A stretch of DNA of 35,999 bases from an uncultured Rhodospirillales bacterium (GCA_903927615.1 CAIYNU010000026.1:1-35999), one strand, 5' to 3'. Counted from the first letter of the stretch, positions 8,852 to 16,498 are shown. The notes: generated by a model from the sequence alone, not told the origin. Numbers and translations are program-made.

Positions 8852-8880
8852 TTGACCCGAGGGTCGCGCGGTGCAATACT
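8852..8880 (+). promoter_or_regulatory. Rubrerythrin operon promoter
   Basis: TTGACC at 8852-8857, a 17-base spacer and AATACT at 8875-8880 form a good sigma-70 promoter. The predicted start site near 8887 gives a leader of about 120 nt before the rubrerythrin ATG. The ICE-like palindrome is centred about 48 bp upstream of this start, a position compatible with either activation or repression. Confidence 0.65.
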
Positions 8881-9006
8881 GGGGGCATGGTGAACGGCTG
8901 CGTCAGGCATAGCGCCATCGGCGGTCAACCGTCGAGTCGTCGTCACCGACGCGCGATCGGCAGTCCAAACCATCTCGGAAACCACCCTCGAAGGAGGAAC
9001 CATTCC

Positions 9007-9423
9007 ATGGCGTTGAAGGGCAGCAAGACCGAAGACAATCTCAAGGCGGCTTTTGCCGGTGAGAGCCAGGCCAACCGCCGGTACCTCTATTTTGCTCAGA
9101 AGGCCGACATTGAAGGCTACAATGACGTGGCTGCTGTGTTCCGCTCCACCGCAGAAGGCGAGACCGGCCACGCCCATGGCCATCTGGAGTATCTCGAAGA
9201 AACAGGCGACCCGGCCACCGGCGAGCCCATCGGCCCCACGGGCCTGAACCTCAAGGCCGCCATCGCCGGTGAGACTCACGAGTACACCGACATGTACCCC
9301 GGCATGGCCCGGACCGCGCGCGAAGAAGGCTTTGCCGAAATCGCAGACTGGTTCGAGACCCTGGCCAAGGCCGAGAAGTCACACGCCGGACGGTTCCAGA
9401 AGGCGCTCGATACCCTGGCCTGA
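9007..9423 (+). CDS. Rubrerythrin without rubredoxin domain
   Basis: The product is a 138-residue four-helix ferritin-like diiron protein. Rubrerythrins reduce hydrogen peroxide at a diiron site. Ligand motifs are visible: E19 in [16 protein letters not shown]52xxH55 in [14 protein letters not shown]89/E92 in [15 protein letters not shown], and E123xxH126 in AEKSHAGRF. The C-terminal rubredoxin domain (two CxxC pairs) of classical rubrerythrin is absent, so an external electron donor is needed. ATG 9007 is set by AAGGAGG nine bases upstream; the frame is open further upstream but reads into the leader. The Fe-S protein that follows is the obvious candidate partner (inference). Confidence 0.93.
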   Translation: MALKGSKTEDNLKAAFAGESQANRRYLYFAQKADIEGYNDVAAVFRSTAEGETGHAHGHLEYLEETGDPATGEPIGPTGLNLKAAIAGETHEYTDMYPGMARTAREEGFAEIADWFETLAKAEKSHAGRFQKALDTLA

Positions 9424-9587
9424 CCGGCCGGTTTTCCGCACCCGGTCGGCACGAGTCCAAAACTCCGCCGGCCGGGGTGTCGCCGGACGGACTCGACCGC
9501 CGCCCGACCCGATGACCGCCGTTGTCCCTTGTCCAACGCTCAGTCAATGCCGTAGCCAATGCCATAGCCATAGCCAATGAGGACAGC

Positions 9588-10967
9588 ATGCGTGAAGGCA
9601 GCCTGGAAGCCCCGACCCGCCATCCCGTGGAGTGGCAGAGTCCCGACTTTTATGACGAAGCCAAGCTCGATGCCGAGTTGCGGCGGGTGTTCGATATTTG
9701 CCATGGTTGCCGCCGTTGCTTTAATCTGTGTGATAGTTTTCCCCGATTGTTTAGTCTGATCGATAACACCCCTTCCGAGGAGTTGAGCGCGGTTCCGTCG
9801 GCATCCCTTAAGTCGGTGGCCGATGCCTGCACGTTATGCGACATGTGTTATATGACCAAGTGTCCTTACGTCCCGCCCCATGAGTTCAATCTGGATTTCC
9901 CGCACCTGATGTTACGCTATCGGGCGGTGGAGTTCCGCAAGGGGTTGGTGCCGCGCGCCGCGCGCGAGTTGAACCGGACCGATCGCAACGGCCGTCTGGC
10001 CGGGCTGGTGGCCCCCATCGCCAACTGGGCCACCGACCGGCACAACGAGTTGACCCGGCCGGTGATGGAGGCGGTTGCCGGCATCCACCACGATGCGGCG
10101 GTGCCGAAATTCCAGGGCCGGACCTTCATGATGCGGGCCAAGGCCGAGTCGGCTTTTGCCGATTGCCAGGCGCCGGCCTTTGGCCGCAAGGCGGTGATCT
10201 TTGCCACCTGCTTCGTCAACTACAACAATCCGGCCATCGGCATGGCGGCCCGGGCCGTCCTGGCCCGGAACGGCGTCGCCGTGACCGAGCGTTACCCGGG
10301 ATGCTGCGGCATGCCCCAGTTGGAGCAGGGCGACCTGGAGACGGTGGTGGCCCGCGCCGGCCGTGTGGCCCGCGCCCTGGAACCGCTGATCGATTCCGGT
10401 CACGATGTGGTGGCGCTGGTGCCCAGTTGCGCCCTGATGATGAAAAGCGAGTGGCCCCTGCTGGTGCCCCGGTCGTCGCCCGACTTTCCGCTGGTGCAAA
10501 AGCTGGCCGCCGCGACCTACGACATCAGCGAGTATATGGTCGATATCGCGCGCAAGGAAGGATTAACGCCTGGGCTTAAGCCCATTGAGGGTGGCGTTAC
10601 CGTACACATCGCCTGTCACGCCCGGGCCCAGAATGTTGGCCAGAAGGCCGCCGAGATGCTCCGCCGGATTCCCGGGCTGGACCTCAAGGTGATTGAGCGT
10701 TGCTCGGGTCACGGCGGTTCCTGGGGACTGGGCAAGGACAACTTCGAAACCGCCCTCAAAGTCGGCGCCCCGGTGGCCCAGCAGGCCGTCGGCGCCAATA
10801 AAGGCTGTGTCGCCTCGGAATGTCCGCTGGCTGGCGCCCATATTCTTCAGGGGATGGAGCGGATCGAGGGTGCCCGGGTGCCGGCCGAAGCCTTGCACCC
10901 GATCCAGATTATGGCGCGGGCCTACGGCCTTGACGGTTCCGCCGTCACGCCTTCGCCGCAACCCTAG
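9588..10967 (+). CDS. GlpC/HdrD-like Fe-S oxidoreductase subunit
   Basis: The product is a 459-residue protein. Its N-terminal ferredoxin-like domain has two 4Fe-4S motifs: C38xxC41xxC44xxxC48 (CHGCRRCFNLC) and C81xxC84xxC87xxxxC92 (CTLCDMCYMTKCP). Two CCG-type domains follow. The first has the canonical RYPGCCGMPQLEQGD. The second reads ERCSGHGGSWGLGKDNF with an upstream CHARAQN, a variant in which the CCG pair is altered, and ends with CVASECPLAG. This resembles GlpC and the heterodisulfide reductase D subunit, but it belongs to a subfamily found with rubrerythrin and DUF3501. ATG 9588 has GAGG five bases upstream; an in-frame start at 9522 is possible. Probably an electron carrier to the rubrerythrin (inference). 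Confidence 0.88.
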   Translation: MREGSLEAPTRHPVEWQSPDFYDEAKLDAELRRVFDICHGCRRCFNLCDSFPRLFSLIDNTPSEELSAVPSASLKSVADACTLCDMCYMTKCPYVPPHEFNLDFPHLMLRYRAVEFRKGLVPRAARELNRTDRNGRLAGLVAPIANWATDRHNELTRPVMEAVAGIHHDAAVPKFQGRTFMMRAKAESAFADCQAPAFGRKAVIFATCFVNYNNPAIGMAARAVLARNGVAVTERYPGCCGMPQLEQGDLETVVARAGRVARALEPLIDSGHDVVALVPSCALMMKSEWPLLVPRSSPDFPLVQKLAAATYDISEYMVDIARKEGLTPGLKPIEGGVTVHIACHARAQNVGQKAAEMLRRIPGLDLKVIERCSGHGGSWGLGKDNFETALKVGAPVAQQAVGANKGCVASECPLAGAHILQGMERIEGARVPAEALHPIQIMARAYGLDGSAVTPSPQP

Positions 10968-11032
10968 TGTTGTGAACGAGACGCTTCGTTCCTGACGATC
11001 GTGTCGAGGGCACAACACAACACATTGAACCA

Positions 11033-11087
11033 GCTCGTGTTCCGGCCCAACGGGGTAGGAATGGTCCGTCGGCGTCGGAACACGAGC
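11033..11087. repeat. 12-bp perfect inverted repeat between Fe-S and DUF3501 genes
   Basis: GCTCGTGTTCCG (11033-11044) pairs exactly with CGGAACACGAGC (11076-11087) across a 31-nt loop. It lies in the 163-bp gap inside the presumed operon and has no T-run, so a regulator site or mRNA-processing hairpin is as likely as a terminator. Confidence 0.6.
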
Positions 11088-11130
11088 GGCTGATCCGGTT
11101 TCGTCGGAACACTCAGCAAGGACGGGGATC

Positions 11131-11730
11131 ATGACCGCCGCATCCGCCAAACGCCGAATTACCCGTGACGATATCCTCGATATGACCGAATACGCCGGCA
11201 TTCGGGCCGCCCGGCGGCAGGCGTTGGTCGGCATCAAGGCCGCCCGGCGGTTGGCGGTCGGACCGGCGGCGACCTTTTATTTTGAAAATTATGACACCAT
11301 GTGGCTGCAAATCCACGAGATGCTCCGCATTGAGCGGGGCGGCGAGGCGCAGATCGCCGACGAACTGGCGGCCTACAACCCGCTGGTGCCCAACGGGGGG
11401 GAACTGGTGGCGACGGTGATGTTCGAAATCGATGATCCGGGACGTCGGGATCGGATTCTCCGGGCACTCGGCGGCGTCGAGCGTACCCTGATGATCCAGG
11501 TTGGTTCCGAGCAGGTCATGGGCCGGCCGGAGGCGGACCTGGAGCGCACCAACAGGCAGGGCAAGACCTCGGCCGTCCATTTTATCCACTTTCCGTTCAC
11601 GCCGGCCCAGATCGATCTGTTCAAGGCCCCCGGACAGCCGGTTGTCGCCGGAATCACGCATCCCAATTACGGTCACATGGCCATCATGCCCGAGGCCATG
11701 CGCGTCGCCCTGGCTGCCGACTTTGACTAG
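11131..11730 (+). CDS. DUF3501 family protein
   Basis: The product is a 199-residue soluble protein with no signal peptide. The N-terminus ITRDDILDMTEYAGIRAARR and the core FYFENYDTMWLQIHEMLRIER are features I associate with DUF3501. The C-terminal half includes HFIHFPFTPAQIDLFK and GITHPNYGHMAIMPEAMR. The function of the family is not established. Its genes recur beside rubrerythrin and the GlpC-like Fe-S protein, as here, so a role with them is a reasonable inference. A possible TTG start for the next gene overlaps the end of this one. Confidence 0.85.
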   Translation: MTAASAKRRITRDDILDMTEYAGIRAARRQALVGIKAARRLAVGPAATFYFENYDTMWLQIHEMLRIERGGEAQIADELAAYNPLVPNGGELVATVMFEIDDPGRRDRILRALGGVERTLMIQVGSEQVMGRPEADLERTNRQGKTSAVHFIHFPFTPAQIDLFKAPGQPVVAGITHPNYGHMAIMPEAMRVALAADFD

Positions 11731-12580
11731 CCGCGCCGGTTCGGCCCCGCTCTGCCGCTTTGTTGGTTGGTTGCCGGCCGTGTTGTTGGTGGCCGTGCTG
11801 TTGGTGGTGACGCTGGCGGCCGGCGAGGCGCTGGCCGGGACGCCCCAGCAGTTGCCCTCTGGCGGGACCGCCTTGGTCAAGGCGGTGATGTCGGGCGACA
11901 CGGTGATCCTGGGGGATGGCCGGGTGCTGCGGCTTTCCGGCATTCAAGCCCCCCGCATCGTCCAGAGCCGCGCCCGGCCCCACGCCTGGCCGCTGGCCTC
12001 GGACGCCAAGGCGGCGCTGGAACGGCTGGTGCTGGGGCGGACCGTCACGCTCTATGTCGCGGGCGCCCGTCAGGACCGTCACGACCATCTGCTGGGCCAA
12101 CTGGTCCGTGACGACGGCCTGTGGCTTCAGGGCGAAATGCTGAGCTTGGGTTGGGCCAGAGTCACCGCCGCGCCGGATTTGCGGGAATTGGGTGTAGAAA
12201 TGTACGCGCTGGAGCAGGCCGCCCGGGACGCCCGCCGCGGCATCTGGGATAACCGGTTCTATGCCATCCGGGAGTCCGGCAGCCTGGGGGGCCACGATCT
12301 GGACAGTTTTCAGGTGGTGGAAGGCCGGGTGGCGAGTGTAACCCTCGGTAAGGGGCAGCTCTACCTGAACTTCGGCCCGAACTGGCACACCGACTTCTCG
12401 GTCCGGGTGCCCCGCCGGAGCCTGAAGCCGTTCCGGCAGTTGCATGGCGATCCCCGCCAGTTCCAGGGTCAACGGGTCCGGGTGCGCGGATGGGTGTTCC
12501 GCCACGGCGGGCCGGAAATCGAGGTGACCATTCCAGAACAGCTTGAGCTGGTGGAGGCGGCGCCAGGGCCTTCACCTTGA
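11723..12580 (+). CDS. Secreted thermonuclease-like (SNase-fold) protein
   Basis: The product, about 285 residues, begins with a hydrophobic signal segment (WLPAVLLVAVLLVVTLAAGEALA). It then has a staphylococcal-nuclease-like domain: VKAVMSGDTVILGDGRVLRL, SGIQAP, and the later DRHDHLLGQLVRDDGLWLQ and MLSLGWARV. The Asp of SGDTV sits at the family's calcium-ligand position. The other catalytic Arg/Glu residues are not clearly conserved, so nuclease activity is uncertain. A C-terminal OB-like region ([10 protein letters not shown] ... GQRVRVRGWVF) follows, as in related alphaproteobacterial proteins. The start is the weakest point: TTG 11723 precedes the whole signal segment and overlaps the DUF3501 stop, but no strong ribosome site is seen. 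Confidence 0.78.
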   Translation: MTSRAGSAPLCRFVGWLPAVLLVAVLLVVTLAAGEALAGTPQQLPSGGTALVKAVMSGDTVILGDGRVLRLSGIQAPRIVQSRARPHAWPLASDAKAALERLVLGRTVTLYVAGARQDRHDHLLGQLVRDDGLWLQGEMLSLGWARVTAAPDLRELGVEMYALEQAARDARRGIWDNRFYAIRESGSLGGHDLDSFQVVEGRVASVTLGKGQLYLNFGPNWHTDFSVRVPRRSLKPFRQLHGDPRQFQGQRVRVRGWVFRHGGPEIEVTIPEQLELVEAAPGPSP

Positions 12581-12599
12581 TTTTGCAGGGTTCCGCGCC

Positions 12600-12631
12600 C
12601 CCCCCCTTTATCCCGCCCCCCCTTTATCCCG
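12600..12631. repeat. 16-bp tandem duplication at the nuclease/cyclase junction
   Basis: CCCCCCCTTTATCCCG occurs twice in direct tandem (12600-12615 and 12616-12631). The second copy contains the stop codon of the minus-strand cyclase gene, and the first repeats the same stop context outside the gene. Confidence 0.75.
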
Positions 12632-13823
12632 CCACCGTGAACACCTCCACCGGGTCTCGCAGACCCCGTAACGGCTGAAAGCCGCAGGACAGCAGCGGGG
12701 TGTCGCAGCTTTCGGCGAAGGCGGCGGAGGTCAGCAGCGGGCGGTCCAGGGTCTTACACAAACCCTCGAGGCGCGTGACCAGATTGACCGCGCGACCGAT
12801 CACCGTGAAGTCGAGTCGGTCGGGCGCGCCGATATTGCCGTACATGACGTCGCCCAGATGCAGAGCGATGCCGCAGTGCATGATGGGCTGACCCCAGGCG
12901 GCGCGTTCGGCGTTGAGACCGGCCAATCCCAGAATCGCGGCGCGTGCGGCGGCCAGCGCGAGACCGACGGCGGCGCGGTCGATCACCGGTTCGGGTTCGC
13001 CGTCGCCGAGCGGGAAGATGGCCAGCATCGCGTCGCCGATAAACTTAAGAATTTCGCCGCCATGGGACTGAACGGTGCTGCCCATCACCTCAAAGTAACC
13101 GTTGAGCAGCGCGATAACCTCTTCCCGGGGCAACCGGTCGGCGAGCGAGGTGAAGCCCCGAAGGTCGCAGTACCACAGCACCGCCCGCAGACTGGCATTG
13201 GTGCCGCGCCGGATATCGCCCGACAGAATCCGCGCGCCGGCATGGCGTCCGACATAGATATCCAGCAGACTGGCGGCCAGGCGCGAGAACTCCAGCTTTT
13301 CCAGCAACAATCCCAGGACCGCCAGCGTGCCGTCGAACAACGCCAGGTCGGCCACCGAGAAGCCGCCGGGCCGCCGCGTGGCGAAGGTGACGCAGGTCCG
13401 GCGCCCGCCCGAAAAGCGAACCGGCATCGCCGCGTAATCGGTGGCGCCCGCCGCCTTCAGTTCCCCCAGAATGTGGTAAGGCCAGGGCGGCTCCAGAACT
13501 TCCAGACGGTGGCGCAGGCCCTCGACCCCGTCCTCGATCACCGCCCGCAACGGACTCTGCCGATAGTCTTCGGTATGCTCGCTGCCATGGGGCCGCTCCA
13601 GCACCAGCACTTCGGGGCGGTCGCAGTGCCAGATTAAGGTGGTGCCGCGCAACTGGGGATGCAGCATCAGAATCTGCCAGTTGACCCGCCACACTGGCGC
13701 CCCGGCCGCCAGCAGGCGCCGACAGAAGGCATCCATCAACGCCGGAGTCTCGCGAATCTCCCGGCCTTCGGTCATCACCCAGTGGGTCAGCGTCGCTACG
13801 GAATGTTCGGCGTCGATGGTCAT
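12624..13823 (-). CDS. Class III adenylate cyclase
   Basis: The product is 399 residues: an N-terminal domain of about 200 residues that I do not recognise, then a class III nucleotide cyclase domain. Metal-binding aspartates are D220 (CDLRGFTS) and D264 (GGEILKFIGDAM). K260 and D338 (RLDFTVIG) are the Lys/Asp pair that selects ATP. N347 and R351 (AVNLVTRLE) are the transition-state residues. All catalytic residues are present, so it should make cAMP. The N-terminal region may sense a signal and has no membrane segments. ATG 13823 has GGAG five bases upstream, so I prefer it to the longer open frame. A Crp-like protein with a cNMP motif is encoded about 15 kb away. Confidence 0.9.
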   Translation of the reverse strand: MTIDAEHSVATLTHWVMTEGREIRETPALMDAFCRRLLAAGAPVWRVNWQILMLHPQLRGTTLIWHCDRPEVLVLERPHGSEHTEDYRQSPLRAVIEDGVEGLRHRLEVLEPPWPYHILGELKAAGATDYAAMPVRFSGGRRTCVTFATRRPGGFSVADLALFDGTLAVLGLLLEKLEFSRLAASLLDIYVGRHAGARILSGDIRRGTNASLRAVLWYCDLRGFTSLADRLPREEVIALLNGYFEVMGSTVQSHGGEILKFIGDAMLAIFPLGDGEPEPVIDRAAVGLALAAARAAILGLAGLNAERAAWGQPIMHCGIALHLGDVMYGNIGAPDRLDFTVIGRAVNLVTRLEGLCKTLDRPLLTSAAFAESCDTPLLSCGFQPLRGLRDPVEVFTVAG

Positions 13824-13981
13824 CCGGTCTCCGTTCGTGCATCCTGCCATCCGCGCCGGCCGGCGAAGGCCAGGCACCCCCGGGGGCATTAACCCCACAA
13901 AGCCTGTGCTTGATCCTTGCGGTGATTTTGCCCACTTTCGGTGGCAACCGCCAGTGTCGGCGGTCCCTTGGAGAGCTTGCA

Positions 13982-14536
13982 ATGTTTATCCAGACCGAAG
14001 AGACCCCGAATCCCGCGACCCTGAAATTCATCCCCGGCCGTCCCGTAACCGGCGGGGCTCCGGTTGATTTCCCGACCGTCGAGAGTTCCGTAGGCTCGCC
14101 ACTTGCGCGTGCCTTGTTTGCCGTGGATGGCGTCTCTGGCGTGTTCCTGGGCAGTGACTTCATCACCATCACCAATAATGGCGCCAAAGACTGGGCGGTG
14201 CTCAAGCCGGCCTTGCTCGGCACGATGATGGAGCACTTTGTCCACAATCGCCCGATTCTGGAACCCGCGGCGGCGGCCACGACCGGCGCCGGAACCGAAG
14301 AAGACAGCGAGATCGTGCTCCAGATCAAGGAGTTGCTCGATCAACGGGTTCGCCCGGTGGTGGCCAATGATGGCGGCGACATCACGTTCCACGGCTTCAG
14401 CAACGGCGTGGTTTATCTCCACATGAAAGGCTCATGCGCCGGATGCCCCAGTTCGACCGCCACCCTGAAATCCGGCATCGAAAACCTGCTGCGCCACTTC
14501 ATTCCCGAAGTCACCGAAGTCCGGGCGGTGCGGTAG
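13982..14536 (+). CDS. NifU-like Fe-S scaffold/carrier protein (NFU1-type)
   Basis: The product is 184 residues with two domains. The N-terminal Nfu_N domain starts MFIQTEETPNPATLKFIPGR and runs to about residue 90. The C-terminal NifU domain has DGGDITFHGF and the cluster-binding C152xxC155 (GSCAGCPSS). Proteins of this layout carry 4Fe-4S clusters to target enzymes such as lipoate synthase and respiratory complexes. It stands alone, diverging from the cyclase gene. The conserved N-terminal sequence fixes the start at 13982. Confidence 0.94.
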   Translation: MFIQTEETPNPATLKFIPGRPVTGGAPVDFPTVESSVGSPLARALFAVDGVSGVFLGSDFITITNNGAKDWAVLKPALLGTMMEHFVHNRPILEPAAAATTGAGTEEDSEIVLQIKELLDQRVRPVVANDGGDITFHGFSNGVVYLHMKGSCAGCPSSTATLKSGIENLLRHFIPEVTEVRAVR

Positions 14537-14561
14537 ACGCCGTGCGGTAAACGCTGAGATC

Positions 14562-14616
14562 TGGGGTCTGTCATACCGGCAAGCGTACCCGCTGGGGCCG
14601 GCGGCCCCAGACCCCA
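14562..14616. terminator. Overlapping hairpins between convergent genes
   Basis: CTGGGGCC (14592-14599) and GGCCCCAG (14603-14610) form a tight 8-bp hairpin. An outer TGGGGTCTG (14562-14570) pairs perfectly with CAGACCCCA (14608-14616). The two stems share bases 14608-14610, so they compete at the base. The site lies after the NifU-like gene and faces the convergent NodB-fold gene, so a bidirectional terminator is likely, although the T-run (GTTTTG at 14621) is short. Confidence 0.45.
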
Positions 14617-14680
14617 TAACGTTTTGAAATCAACCGAGGGCAACCCGACCCGATGGGTTAAATCTCACCGGCCTCAAGCC

Positions 14681-15736
14681 TTACTCGCCCGGAATAAAGA
14701 ACTGCACCCCGAACCACCGCCACCGGTCATCGTCGGCGGGTAACGTGCAGTTAACCCGGGCGCGCCCCGCCGGAAACGGATCGGCGATCCGCACCTCAAT
14801 GCGGTTGGTGTCCAGGCGCTCGATGGCGGCCCGGCCTTGGCCGGTGGCAAAGCAGGCCAGCCGGTCAATATGGCCGATCCCCTCGGGAACGGTGAACCCA
14901 AGAATCGGTGGGTTGCGGGTCAGCACCGGATCCACCGGAGTCACGTCGGTCACGGGCAGCGGCAGCGCGTTGGCCGCAAGTTCGAATCGGTCGAGGCTGC
15001 CGAAGGCGTCATTCATCACGAATCGGGGCAGCGCGTAGGGATCGGCCCCGGCATAAGCAACCCCCGATTGCTGACCAAAGGCCGCCACGAACCCGGCCTG
15101 GGTGATTTGCTGGCGTACCGGCAGACTGTATTCCCCCCGGGGATAGGCGAACAAGGTCGGCACCGCGCCGAGTTCCGCCTGAAACCGCTCCTTCATGCGC
15201 GCCAGATCGTCCCGAAGCTCCACCGGCGACAAGGCGGCCATGGGCAGACCCGAGGCGGTCACGGCACCGATGGTGACACCGGCATTGGCCATTTCGCGGA
15301 CTTGGGCCCACGTCATGGCATTGGGCGGACCCCGGTCCAATGCATCGGTGGAAACGAACAGCGTGAATTGGATGCCGGCCGCCCGCAGCCGGGGATACGC
15401 CTCGCGATACGCCGACGGCGTGACATCGTCGATGGTAATGGCCACCGTGCGATCGGGCAGCACCGTACCACTACGGAGCGCCTCAACCACTTGGGGCAAT
15501 GGCACTATTTGATAGTCGCCGTCTTTGAGTTCGTCCAGGTGATCTTCGAACTGGTCGATGCTGATGCTGGAGCCCGTCCCCCGATCGTCGCCGATCCGGC
15601 CATAGGCAAAGATGACAGCCCCGCCGCCGCCAACCGCAGTCGCGCCCGGTGCCCCCGCCACCCCAGGCGCCGCCATCGACACCACGACCGCTACAGCCAG
15701 GGATATGAACAGACCTTGGATCGGACGAAACCCCAT
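14681..15736 (-). CDS. Degenerate NodB-fold (polysaccharide deacetylase-like) secreted protein
   Basis: The product is 351 residues with an N-terminal signal peptide (GLFISLAVAVVVSMAAPGVAGA). The NodB homology region includes TVAITIDDVTPSAYREAYP (D103, D104), the barrel segment FTLFVSTDALD, and FAYPRGEYS. Active carbohydrate-esterase-4 enzymes have an HxxxH zinc motif; here the equivalent stretch reads IGAVTASGLPM, with Val159 and Gly163 where the two histidines should be. It is therefore probably not a metal-dependent deacetylase. ATG 15736 lies right after a purine-rich GAGGGAGGGG; a longer frame to 15805 has no signal-like start. It lies 126 bp downstream of the VanX-type gene on the same strand. 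Confidence 0.82.
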   Translation of the reverse strand: MGFRPIQGLFISLAVAVVVSMAAPGVAGAPGATAVGGGGAVIFAYGRIGDDRGTGSSISIDQFEDHLDELKDGDYQIVPLPQVVEALRSGTVLPDRTVAITIDDVTPSAYREAYPRLRAAGIQFTLFVSTDALDRGPPNAMTWAQVREMANAGVTIGAVTASGLPMAALSPVELRDDLARMKERFQAELGAVPTLFAYPRGEYSLPVRQQITQAGFVAAFGQQSGVAYAGADPYALPRFVMNDAFGSLDRFELAANALPLPVTDVTPVDPVLTRNPPILGFTVPEGIGHIDRLACFATGQGRAAIERLDTNRIEVRIADPFPAGRARVNCTLPADDDRWRWFGVQFFIPGE

Positions 15737-15862
15737 CCCCTCCCTCGTAGGTTCGCATGTGCGTGCCGATGCGCCAGTGTGTCGCATCGGCACCGGCTTC
15801 AACAAGACCAGGCCGAGCGAGGAAACGCGATCTGGTCGGTCCGATGCCGTTGTGCAACAGCG

Positions 15863-16420
15863 TCACGTCGTCAGCAGTTTTCCCCCGGTGACACTGTCCG
15901 AAAGCAGCGGATAGCGCCCGGCTGCCGGAAGCTGGTAGTGCCACCATTCATAGGGATACGAGGTCCAGCCCGCCGCCACCATGATGCCCAGCAGACAGGC
16001 CCGGTGACGCTGAATCAGGGCCGGCAGGTCGGTACGGCCATGGTGAGACTGAGGCGTCATATCATCGAAGCCGGTTCCCATCTCCAGGGGCCGGTCCTCA
16101 GCGTCGAGCAGGGTCAGATCGACGGCGACACCGCGGGAATGGCTGGAGCCCTGCCGGGGATCCGCGATGAATTGGGGATCCGGCAAGACCTGCCACAATC
16201 GCCACTGGGCCTCGGCGGGGCGAAACCCATCATAAACCCGCAGCCGGCAGCCGATTCCCCGCGCCAGCACCACGGCCCGGGCCAAGGCCGAAGCGGCGTC
16301 GGGGTGCAGCAGGCACAAGGCCCGATGATAAATTGGGCGACCGGTCAGGTTATCGGCGGTCGCATAGCGCAAATCGAGATCGACATCGAAGCGCGGGGGT
16401 GCGATCTCAGTCAACAGCAT
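15863..16420 (-). CDS. D-alanyl-D-alanine dipeptidase (VanX/DdpX family)
   Basis: The product is a 185-residue zinc dipeptidase of the VanX/DdpX fold, which cleaves D-Ala-D-Ala. The zinc site is intact: H94 and D101 in SSHSRGVAVD, and E158 and H161 in YEWWHY. Arg67 in DGFRP matches the conserved substrate arginine. No signal peptide is visible, so it is likely cytoplasmic and suited to recycling peptidoglycan dipeptide rather than vancomycin resistance; no vanH or vanA homologues are nearby. ATG 16420 is chosen by homology, because no good ribosome site is visible. It diverges from tsaB. Confidence 0.88.
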   Translation of the reverse strand: MLLTEIAPPRFDVDLDLRYATADNLTGRPIYHRALCLLHPDAASALARAVVLARGIGCRLRVYDGFRPAEAQWRLWQVLPDPQFIADPRQGSSHSRGVAVDLTLLDAEDRPLEMGTGFDDMTPQSHHGRTDLPALIQRHRACLLGIMVAAGWTSYPYEWWHYQLPAAGRYPLLSDSVTGGKLLTT

Positions 16421-16498
16421 GGCGGGACCGATCAGCAGGAGGGAACGGCGTATGGGCAGCAAGCCGGCGCAGAGATACCTGGGAAGAGCGTCAAGGTC

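Noticed and set aside
9549-9580. Short GCCAAT/GCCATA repeats before the Fe-S gene
   Set aside because: The copies are only about 6 bp, imperfect and few; they probably have no meaning beyond local slippage.
15863-16420. Vancomycin-resistance gene
   Set aside because: The VanX-type dipeptidase stands without vanH, vanA or vanRS homologues; a peptidoglycan-recycling role is the simpler reading in a Gram-negative.
14837-16498. Very long plus-strand open frame leading into tsaB
   Set aside because: It lies opposite the NodB-fold and VanX-type genes, has no family resemblance, and results from high-GC antisense coding; TsaB homology begins only at 16499.
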